In this document: piece after piece, positions 56,549 through 62,874 of the stretch | Numbering within the stretch: the stretch's first letter is position 1 | Layout of the letters: each line of letters starts with the position of its first letter | DNA from: Corynebacterium heidelbergense | Lineage (GTDB): Bacteria > Actinomycetota > Actinomycetes > Mycobacteriales > Mycobacteriaceae | Length of the DNA: 64,000 bases | Direction: 5' to 3' | Assembly (NCBI RefSeq): GCF_028609845.1 | Contig: NZ_CP063191.1 | Location: 1,550,001 to 1,614,000 of the forward strand | Notes under the pieces: generated by a model | Database searches by the model: none | The model's input: the letters and a program-made list of their open reading frames with translations, nothing else | Told to the model about the DNA's origin: nothing | Translations under genes and position numbers: made by a program

Positions 56549-56819
56549 TTGTCCAGGTGCGTTCTATCTCGACGCTTGTAAACTACCTGGTCGCAGGGAG
56601 TGCATAGCGTGCAGCGTGTGCATGGTGTGCGTACCGAGCGGGTCTGGCGCGGGATTTTTGCGGGATGGAGGAGGCTGGCTGCGGGACGGAGAAGGCCCCG
56701 CCGGGAGCTGTGCTCGACCATGCGGGGCCTCGGGGGGTTGCCCCGCCCAGGGATAGGGGGTTGGCGGGGCAGAAACAGAATGACACAGAGCGGGTTAGGT
56801 CGCGACCGATCAGTTAAGT
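56549..56819. other. phage border region without genes
   Basis: 271 bp between the acyl-CoA dehydrogenase fragment and the last phage gene. It holds a run of GTGCAnnG-like units (56598-56631) and two GC-rich hairpins. A 71-codon plus-strand frame rich in Cys arises from these repeats and is not believed. Confidence 0.5.
56693..56770 (-). terminator. tandem hairpins ending the phage late operon
   Basis: On the minus strand, 50 bp after the last phage stop, GCCCCGCC/GGCGGGGC (56770-56763 with 56747-56740) is followed by AGGCCCCGC/GCGGGGCCT (56730-56722 with 56701-56693) and TTCTCC. The stems are 8 and 9 bp. Confidence 0.5.
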
Positions 56820-57272
56820 TCAGTCGCTGCCGCCCGGTAGATGCCGCCGCTTCCTCCATTGGTCCGGCGTGAGCCACTCCGGCAGTGGGGGTCGCCACCC
56901 GTGTTCCGCGCTCATCTGCAGAACCGTCCGCGACCAGTCCGTGGCGTAGCGGACGTAGCCCCATGCATCATCGAGATCAACCCGTAGCTCCTCTTCGGCT
57001 GCTCGCGATCGATCTCGTTCGGCATCCAGATCACGGCGCATGTCCTGCACCATCGTCATCAGGTAGTCGACGCGGGCCTGCTGGACAGTCGCTTCCCGCG
57101 CGATGGACCGCTCCTTCCGGTGCTCGATACGGTCAGCCAGCCGACCGAACAGCCAGAATCGGCTGGCACCTTCCTTCGAGAAGATCTGCTGCGACCCGAA
57201 TACAAGCATCAGGAGTACGGCGACGACGGACCAACCGCCGCCCTTAGGTAGTAGTGCGACGACCTGGTCCAC
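56820..57272 (-). CDS. phage membrane protein with coiled coil
   Basis: 150 residues. One membrane helix (~14-32), then a charged coiled coil (~45-100; RIEHRKERSIAREATVQQAR, DMRRDLDAERDRSRAAEEELR) and a Trp-rich C-terminus (WLTPDQWRKRRHLPGG). Its place as the last late gene after the holin suggests a lysis accessory or tail-associated role, but no family is recognised. GTG 57272 follows GGGAGGTGA and lies 29 bp inside the upstream gene. Confidence 0.72.
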   Translation of the reverse strand: MDQVVALLPKGGGWSVVAVLLMLVFGSQQIFSKEGASRFWLFGRLADRIEHRKERSIAREATVQQARVDYLMTMVQDMRRDLDAERDRSRAAEEELRVDLDDAWGYVRYATDWSRTVLQMSAEHGWRPPLPEWLTPDQWRKRRHLPGGSD

Positions 57273-57774
57273 GTGTCACCTCCCATGCCCTCGCGCTGAT
57301 CTGCGTGCCCCAGCCGATGGCGGCCCACATCACCATCGCCGCGAAGAAACTAGACGGTACGCGCCACCCATCGAGGGGGAAATCCACAGCCAGCTGATGG
57401 ACCCATGACAGTGACCAGTGGGGGTTGACCAGTGTGTCCACGAAGCGGCTTACGGGGGTCGCCCTCTCGAGGATGCGCAGCACGAGGCTCCATCCAACCG
57501 CCCCGTAGGCTGCGAACAGCCAGATCGCCCCGGACATGATGAACCGGGCGCGCCGCCGCCTCAGCCCCAGCAAAACGAGTGTGCCGCCGACCATGAAGAT
57601 GACGCCCCAAAGAGGTAGCGGTAGCGCCTGCTCGGCGATCGCCAGGGTCTGGGTCGTGGCGTCTCGATCTCCGAGGAGGTAATCGGCACCCCGGATGACT
57701 GCCTGGACCGCGAGGGCGTACACGAGCAGCCGGGTAGCGTGCGCTGGCAGAGTGAGCTGCCACCTGGTGCCCAT
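57244..57774 (-). CDS. phage four-helix membrane protein
   Basis: 176 residues with four membrane segments (~15-32, 53-70, 80-98 and 140-158) separated by short basic loops (LRRRRARF). Its position directly after the holin-like gene suggests a second holin/antiholin or a superinfection-exclusion protein; neither can be shown from sequence. ATG 57774 overlaps the stop of the holin-like gene by one base (TAATG). Confidence 0.72.
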   Translation of the reverse strand: MGTRWQLTLPAHATRLLVYALAVQAVIRGADYLLGDRDATTQTLAIAEQALPLPLWGVIFMVGGTLVLLGLRRRRARFIMSGAIWLFAAYGAVGWSLVLRILERATPVSRFVDTLVNPHWSLSWVHQLAVDFPLDGWRVPSSFFAAMVMWAAIGWGTQISARAWEVTRGPGRRTTT

Positions 57775-58151
57775 TACTGCCCCCGGACGCGGTCCACGTA
57801 GGCCTGCACCGCCCCCTGCGCCTCACCAAGGGCGTGCTGCCCAGTCTGGTCAATGTTGTGGAGCTGCTGCACGACCGCGCTTGCCAGCTGGTCTGGGGTG
57901 GGTTGCTGGTGGGCGTTGGCCGTGATGATCGCGAGGTCCTCATCGGTAGCGGTGGAGTCGGACCCCCGGTGCGTATTCGCGGCCGCGAACAGGGTCACGA
58001 CAGCACCGATGAATGGAACTGCCTGGGCGAGTAGGCCGTCTATCTGGTCTTGGGTAATGATTCCGGTGGCGGCGGCTGCGGTGAGGCCTGCGGCGGTCGC
58101 TAGGTAGATGATGCGGCGCCACAGCCACGGCTGGCTCATCGTGTGTTTCAC
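57774..58151 (-). CDS. holin-like protein
   Basis: 125 residues. Two helices (~12-28 and 40-60) in SQPWLWRRIIYLATAAGLTAAAA and QAVPFIGAVVTLFAAANTHRG, then a hydrophilic C-terminus. Size, topology and position right after the endolysin fit a class II-like holin of actinobacteriophages. GTG 58151 overlaps the endolysin stop by four bases and has AAGGGAA upstream; the internal ATG 58139 is the alternative. Confidence 0.78.
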   Translation of the reverse strand: MKHTMSQPWLWRRIIYLATAAGLTAAAATGIITQDQIDGLLAQAVPFIGAVVTLFAAANTHRGSDSTATDEDLAIITANAHQQPTPDQLASAVVQQLHNIDQTGQHALGEAQGAVQAYVDRVRGQ

Positions 58152-58378
58152 TTCTTGGTTCCCTTCAGTTCGGAGCGGAGCTGGGCGACCTCGTCGCGGA
58201 GCAGTTGGACCGCTTCGACGAGGGTCAGCCCTTGACCTGCTGCGGTCTTGGCTTGGGCGGATTGGCGGAGGTCTTCGGGCTTCCAGCCGGTGAATTTGGG
58301 GCCGCGCTCGTCGCGTTCGTAGCCGAAGAGTTGGTCTCCGACGAGTCGTAGGTCTCGGCGGTCTTCATCGCTGAACAT
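58148..58378 (-). CDS. possible internal-start product of the endolysin gene
   Basis: In-frame ATG 58378 (MFSDEDRRDLRLVGDQLFG) is preceded by GAGGAGGATGAC, a strong ribosome site inside the endolysin gene. The product would be a 76-residue helical protein equal to the endolysin C-terminal domain. The acidic EEDD of the reading frame also explains the purine-rich sequence, so this could be chance. Confidence 0.4.
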   Translation of the reverse strand: MFSDEDRRDLRLVGDQLFGYERDERGPKFTGWKPEDLRQSAQAKTAAGQGLTLVEAVQLLRDEVAQLRSELKGTKK

Positions 58379-59695
58379 GTCATCCTCCTCGTGAGGGGGT
58401 TGTGGTGGGTGTGGTGGGGCGAATGCCGCCACGTAGCCCTTCGGGGGTAGTAGCGTGGCGAGCTGGTCGAAGCCGATCCAGTAGCCGTAGGGGTAGAACC
58501 CAGAGTCGGCGACCCAGACGCGGCGGGGGCCGTCCTCGCTGTACCCCATCAGCGCGATGTAGTGGTACACCGTGCCGCCGCCGTAGCGGGGGTTTACGTC
58601 GGATGGCGGTACGGCGCGCGGGTAGTTCGACGGTGGTGCGACGACGTTGCCAATCACGCCGAAGCCCGCGTCGATGGAGTTGGTCAGGTCCCGCCAGAGG
58701 CGCTCCTTCTGATCCCCGGTTGGAGGATCATTCGGCATCCACACGCTGCGGTAATCCGCGCCCGGCACGAGGCTGTTCAGCACGCGGGGGAAAGCGTCGA
58801 CGCTGGATGTGCCATCCGTCGTGGTACCTAGCCGTCCGGCCAGATCAGACTCCGCGATGAGATTGTCGGTAGCGGCCCACACGATCGTCTGCGTGGATGC
58901 AGGGCCGCACCAGTAGCCGGTGTCTTGGGTGACCTGGTCGCGGCTGTAGTCGAGTACCCGCTCCCGGGCGCGCGGCGCTGGAGCAGATTTAGCCTCGATC
59001 TTCGGCCCCGGCTGGGGTGCTGTCGGCGTGGGTGGGTATAGCAGCGCCTGCAGATCATCGTGGGTGCCCCGGAAGGCCGACATGTCAGTGCGTTTCCCGG
59101 CGCAGTCTGCGGCGTCGGTGAACTGCCACAGGGCGGTGGGCGGACCTGGGCGCCATTCCCACCAGCTCGCACCATCGCCGCCGACGGAGTTGTAGGCGTC
59201 CTGCGGATGCCCGGTTGCTGTGTGCTGCGTGCCCGCAGCGTAGGGGTATGCGGCTTGCCACAGGACGGTGCCGAACTCCGGCCGCCACCCGTAGCCACCC
59301 CACCAACTCTTCGAGGTGTAGATGCCACGGACGGTGATGCCCCGCGCGGTCAGCTCCCGACTGAATGCGGCGATCCCGTCCGGGGTTAGGGTCGCGCCGG
59401 TTTCGCAGTCGAGGAATAGCGGTAGCCACCAGCAGTTGGCGGCGGCGTACTGGTCTCGGACCGCGTCGGCCTGCTGCGCGAAGCTCGTGCCCTCGGATTC
59501 GGCCCGGACGAAATGATAGGCCGCCGCGACGAGGCCGCGGTTGTCCAACGCGTCCTGGACGTTCGAGACGAACGCGGGGTCGCGGTAGTCCCCATCGCCG
59601 GTCGAGAAGATCACGAACTGCAGGCCCTCATCCACCATCCTCCGGAAGCTGATGGGCGACTGGTAGTGGCTCACGTCCGCGCCGAAAATCGTCAT
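58148..59695 (-). CDS. bifunctional endolysin: GH25 muramidase + C39-like peptidase
   Basis: 515 residues. GH25 domain ~1-200: GADVSHYQ (catalytic Asp), FLDCETG with the DxE pair near residue 95, and WQFTDAADC. A Pro/Ala linker follows. A C39-like cysteine peptidase spans ~245-430, with Cys in QDTGYWCGPAST (~266), His in VYHYIALMGYSED and Asp in VWVADSGFYP. A C-terminal ~76-residue charged helical segment completes it. The two enzymes would cut the glycan chain and the peptide stem or cross-bridge. ATG 59695 is the first start. A strong internal start exists at 58378. Confidence 0.88.
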   Translation of the reverse strand: MTIFGADVSHYQSPISFRRMVDEGLQFVIFSTGDGDYRDPAFVSNVQDALDNRGLVAAAYHFVRAESEGTSFAQQADAVRDQYAAANCWWLPLFLDCETGATLTPDGIAAFSRELTARGITVRGIYTSKSWWGGYGWRPEFGTVLWQAAYPYAAGTQHTATGHPQDAYNSVGGDGASWWEWRPGPPTALWQFTDAADCAGKRTDMSAFRGTHDDLQALLYPPTPTAPQPGPKIEAKSAPAPRARERVLDYSRDQVTQDTGYWCGPASTQTIVWAATDNLIAESDLAGRLGTTTDGTSSVDAFPRVLNSLVPGADYRSVWMPNDPPTGDQKERLWRDLTNSIDAGFGVIGNVVAPPSNYPRAVPPSDVNPRYGGGTVYHYIALMGYSEDGPRRVWVADSGFYPYGYWIGFDQLATLLPPKGYVAAFAPPHPPQPPHEEDDMFSDEDRRDLRLVGDQLFGYERDERGPKFTGWKPEDLRQSAQAKTAAGQGLTLVEAVQLLRDEVAQLRSELKGTKK

Positions 59696-59742
59696 GCCCC
59701 CAGTACACCGACCACAGGGCTGCTAGCAGCGGTGCGCGACAG

Positions 59743-60378
59743 CTACCTAGCCCGCAACAGATCCAGGCCAGGGGAATAGTACGACGGGCCCAGCCACCCC
59801 CTGTACATGTTCAACCGCAGAAACAGCTTCCGAGTGCCTGACCCCTGGAGCCACGCGGCGGGGATGAGGCCAGACGCTGCCCGCGACCCATCGATATCCA
59901 CTGTGACTAGCTGCCCTGACCTACTCATCCTCACCGTCGAACCCGCCTTCAGCCAGGGCTTATCAAGTCGCTGCAGTTCAGTGAAGGCGTTCCCCTTCCA
60001 GTAGCCCAGGTAGAGGGTGTTTGGGCAGAACATCACAGCGACGCAGTCCGACTCCGCTGATCCGATCATGATCCCGGACTCCTGCACCGGGTCTGGCAGG
60101 TCATAGATCACGGTCTCGGCTACCCAGTCATCGCCTTGGGCGACATCGGCAGTGGTCCACCGAGTCCACCGCCCGGACCCAGCCGTTACACGAACAAACG
60201 CGCTGTTGACGGTGTCGATACCCGACCCTGAGTAGCCCGATCCGAGCGAACTCCGATTGAAATCGTCCACGAAGAACCAGGACGGCCAGATCTGCTTGGC
60301 GCCTAGGTAAACAGCTTTGACCGGCGTGGATCCAAGATAGAGCGCTTTCGGCTCTCTCGCCCCGATGAATAACCCCAT
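59743..60378 (-). CDS. phage minor tail / receptor-binding-like protein
   Basis: 211 residues. The first ~30 contain a repeated KALYLGSTPVKAVYLGAKQIWPS, a motif seen at the start of actinophage tail-tip proteins. The rest resembles a concanavalin/jelly-roll sandwich (FVDDFNRSSLGSGYSG, DDWVAETVIYDLPDP, TVDIDGSRAASGLIP). A sugar- or surface-binding role at the tail tip is inferred. ATG 60378 overlaps the upstream stop by one base (TGATG). Confidence 0.72.
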   Translation of the reverse strand: MGLFIGAREPKALYLGSTPVKAVYLGAKQIWPSWFFVDDFNRSSLGSGYSGSGIDTVNSAFVRVTAGSGRWTRWTTADVAQGDDWVAETVIYDLPDPVQESGIMIGSAESDCVAVMFCPNTLYLGYWKGNAFTELQRLDKPWLKAGSTVRMSRSGQLVTVDIDGSRAASGLIPAAWLQGSGTRKLFLRLNMYRGWLGPSYYSPGLDLLRAR

Positions 60379-60674
60379 CAGACGACCAGGGTGATGACGT
60401 TAGTCGGAGTGCCCGAGGCGGGTGGCGTAGAGGACGTGGTGATGCTGTACGCCCCGAACGTGAAATTGTTGCTCACCCATGCGCGAGATGTGGCATCCGT
60501 AGCAGTCTCGGGATTGCTCGGTACCGTCACCTGCCCAGTTGTCCCACGCCGCACCACCCGGCTTGCAGTGGCCGATACCGCCACGTCGGACTGCTGCACG
60601 AATTGCGTAGTGTCTGGGGCGGGTCCGGGTGGACCAGCAGGGCCCCGGATGTTTCCGCGTTCAGTCCATGCCAT
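60378..60674 (-). CDS. small collagen-like phage tail protein
   Basis: 98 residues. MAWTERGNIRGPAGPPGPAPD has three GxY triplets and parallels the start of the next collagen-like protein. The C-terminal ~60 residues are Ser/Thr-rich beta-like sequence. It is likely a trimeric tail-fibre component. It is one of three neighbouring collagen-like genes. Confidence 0.68.
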   Translation of the reverse strand: MAWTERGNIRGPAGPPGPAPDTTQFVQQSDVAVSATASRVVRRGTTGQVTVPSNPETATDATSRAWVSNNFTFGAYSITTSSTPPASGTPTNVITLVV

Positions 60675-60684
60675 GCTAGGCCCC

Positions 60685-61257
60685 CTAGGTCAGCTCGTAG
60701 ACAGTGCCGCTAGTCGTATCGAGGTACATGTCGCCAGCAGCAGCTCCGGTGATCTGGCCGGGTGTGCCGCTCCCGGTGAACCACTTAGCTCCTCGAGCGC
60801 CTTGGGGTCCCTGCGGACCGGCGTTTCCCTGGGGACCTTGTTGACCTGCGCTGCCCTGTACGCCCTGGGGTCCGCGCTCCCCTTGTGGTCCTTGGGGTCC
60901 TGCGGGCCCCTCGGGGCCCACAAAGTCCACGCCTTGGCCTTCGGGCGGGAAGCTCTCGCCTCCCCATACGTACAGGTCGCCGTCGCTGTTGACGATGTAG
61001 CCCTTGCCGGCATCGGCTGCGCCGAGGTTCTTCGGCAGATCGGCGTACGCGGCTACCTGCCCAGCGACCTCGACCCCCTTTCCATCGGCTCCCGCTGGGC
61101 CTTGCGCCCCCTGGGGTCCGCGCTCGCCCTGGGGTCCTTGGGGCCCTTCCGGTCCTTGTGCCCCTGATGGCCCCTCTGGGCCTATCGGGCCGCGTTCGCC
61201 TTGGGCGCCTGTGTCACCCTTAGGGCCTTTGAGTGAGCCGCGTTGTACCCATGCCAT
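60685..61257 (-). CDS. collagen-like phage tail fibre protein
   Basis: 190 residues. Two Gly-x-y blocks (~10-60 and ~107-160) flank a small globular insert (VAAYADLPKNLGAADAGKGYIVN, SDGDLYVW). It ends GDMYLDTTSGTVYELT, the same ending as the next gene. ATG 61257 (MAWVQRGSLKGPKG) follows TAGGAGA; the 61308 start is not supported. Collagen-like blocks form trimeric rods in phage fibres. Confidence 0.75.
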   Translation of the reverse strand: MAWVQRGSLKGPKGDTGAQGERGPIGPEGPSGAQGPEGPQGPQGERGPQGAQGPAGADGKGVEVAGQVAAYADLPKNLGAADAGKGYIVNSDGDLYVWGGESFPPEGQGVDFVGPEGPAGPQGPQGERGPQGVQGSAGQQGPQGNAGPQGPQGARGAKWFTGSGTPGQITGAAAGDMYLDTTSGTVYELT

Positions 61258-61265
61258 AGTGTCTC

Positions 61266-61487
61266 CTAGATCAGCTCGTACGTATCGCCGGTGAGCGTGT
61301 CGAGCCACACGTCACCGGGCTTTGCCCCGTCGACCACCTCTGGGGGTGTTCCCTGCCCCGACCACACGATCGGAGTCTCCGACGCGGCTCCAGGTGGCCC
61401 AGCAGGTCCGGGCTCACCGGGGGGCCCTATCGGGCCCGCAGATGGGACCACCATGACTCCGTTCACCACCATCGGCCCCGATGTCAC
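61266..61487 (-). CDS. very small collagen-like phage protein
   Basis: 73 residues. GPIGPPGEPGPAGPPG is followed by a C-terminus GDVWLDTLTGDTYELI that is paralogous to that of the 190-residue neighbour. GTG 61487 is chosen because GAGGAGGG precedes it and it overlaps the upstream stop by four bases; ATG 61529 would add 14 residues. Confidence 0.65.
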   Translation of the reverse strand: MTSGPMVVNGVMVVPSAGPIGPPGEPGPAGPPGAASETPIVWSGQGTPPEVVDGAKPGDVWLDTLTGDTYELI

Positions 61488-61759
61488 AGCACCCTCCTCA
61501 CCAGATGTCCTTCGCAAAGCACAGTCCACATGCCCGCTACCTTGACTCTGATCTCTGCGGGGGACCGATCGTCGATTTGAGACATCTCGGACGGCGGTAT
61601 CACCAGCTCCGCTCCGCCCTCCGTCAGCGTGAACGGAAACCTTTTACCGCCGAGAATCGCCACCATCTCCTCAACGCGCGCCCCCTCCTTGAGGAAGAAG
61701 GTCGCCCGGAATGGGAGCCCGTGCCGGTCGACTGGCTCCCACGTGTACGGCGTCCACAT
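61484..61759 (-). CDS. small phage protein, possible LtfC-like beta domain
   Basis: 91 residues. MWTPYTWEPVDRHGLPFRAT, EEMVAILGGKRFPFTLTEGG and CEGHLVRRVL suggest a small beta-sandwich of the LtfC type seen in actinophage virions; the match is weak. ATG 61759 directly follows the stop of the upstream tail gene (gap 2 bp). The longer frame to 61930 is antisense-like Arg/Pro sequence. Confidence 0.62.
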   Translation of the reverse strand: MWTPYTWEPVDRHGLPFRATFFLKEGARVEEMVAILGGKRFPFTLTEGGAELVIPPSEMSQIDDRSPAEIRVKVAGMWTVLCEGHLVRRVL

Positions 61760-61761
61760 GG

Positions 61762-62868
61762 CTACACGTCCACGGGGTAGGTGACGTGAAACGTCCAGGT
61801 GCCAACCGGGTAGCCATTCGCGATGAACGGGGTGCCGGACCCCGGCCCGCCATTGGGCCGTTGGCACTGGTAGGGCCACAGGCGGGCATCGTCGATGCGG
61901 GCGTTGGTGAACATCTGGCCCCTGTTCCACCCCTTCTTCACAAGCAGCTCGGCATGCCAGTCGTAGTTACCGTCGCCGCCGTACCCGAAGGTGAACAAAT
62001 GCCCCATCGACCAGGTGTCCTCCTGCCAGGAGGCGCAGGCCATCGGCAGGTCCACTGTCATAGGCCCATCACCGTACGTCGCACCGGTCGACCCCGGCTG
62101 GACGTAAATGTAGCCGTCGAGGAGCCCATCGACGATCCGGTACCGGCCGGACGCGCTGCCGCCGTTACCCAAGCCAGCGACGGTCCCGCCCGAGGTTCCA
62201 TTCGGTACCCCCGTGCCGTAGAACCGCAGCGTCGGCGTCCACAGTTTCCAGGGGTTGGACTGCGTACCCACAGACCGCCACACCCCGTCATCATCGAGCC
62301 GCTTCGTTAGCTTCCCCTGGTCGGTGGCGATCCACGTGCCCGGGCGGGCATCCAGGAGCGAAGGGGATGACAGCGCCGCGTCAGTGACACGCAGCGGGCC
62401 ACCGTCGCCGCCCCACGTCCGGTAATCCGTCAAATTCGCGACGGTCGTCGACCCTGCGTTGACCTGCACCACGCACACGAGCGCGTCGTACAGCACCCCC
62501 GGGATGCGGTTAATTTGGGCCGTGTTCGGCGCCGAGCTGGTGTTCACCGGAACGGTGGACGAGGTGCCCTTCACCACCGCAAGCCGCTGCGTCGCCGAAC
62601 TCCAATCAATGCGGATGACGATCGCGTCCCAGCGGGACCCCGACGACTGCGAGTCGCACGAGATGGTTTCCGTACCCGTCGATCGGATCCTCGTACCCCC
62701 AGCGAAACCGGCGCCCGATGACACGGACACGGTCCGGCTCGACCCCGCCGACGGGCGCAGGTCATTCGGCGAGTCAACCTTGAACCGGGCGGTGAGGATC
62801 TGGGACATGTCCGCGTACTGCGCCGGGCCGATCGTCGTGTTCGATGTGGCCAGGGCCGTGATCGCCAT
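61762..62868 (-). CDS. phage minor tail protein
   Basis: 368 residues. The N-terminal half (AGSSRTVSVSSGAGFAGG, RWDAIVIRIDWSSATQRLAVV, LYDALVCVVQVNAG) has the look of the N-terminal attachment domain of actinophage baseplate/tail proteins. The C-terminal half is Gly/Trp-rich beta structure. The location after the Gp37-like gene with a 6-bp gap supports a tail-tip role. Confidence 0.75.
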   Translation of the reverse strand: MAITALATSNTTIGPAQYADMSQILTARFKVDSPNDLRPSAGSSRTVSVSSGAGFAGGTRIRSTGTETISCDSQSSGSRWDAIVIRIDWSSATQRLAVVKGTSSTVPVNTSSAPNTAQINRIPGVLYDALVCVVQVNAGSTTVANLTDYRTWGGDGGPLRVTDAALSSPSLLDARPGTWIATDQGKLTKRLDDDGVWRSVGTQSNPWKLWTPTLRFYGTGVPNGTSGGTVAGLGNGGSASGRYRIVDGLLDGYIYVQPGSTGATYGDGPMTVDLPMACASWQEDTWSMGHLFTFGYGGDGNYDWHAELLVKKGWNRGQMFTNARIDDARLWPYQCQRPNGGPGSGTPFIANGYPVGTWTFHVTYPVDV

Positions 62869-62874
62869 ACGCTG

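Noticed and set aside
56598..56631. Repetitive GTGCATAGCG-like stretch considered as a CRISPR or iteron array
   Set aside because: Units are 8-10 bp, irregular, and lack spacers.
56541..56756. Cys-rich 71-codon plus-strand frame at the phage border
   Set aside because: It runs through GTGCA-type repeats and terminator hairpins and has no ribosome site.
60685..61257. Short GC-rich repeats in the collagen-like genes as non-coding tandem repeats
   Set aside because: They follow the Gly-x-y codon period inside an open frame with a good start.
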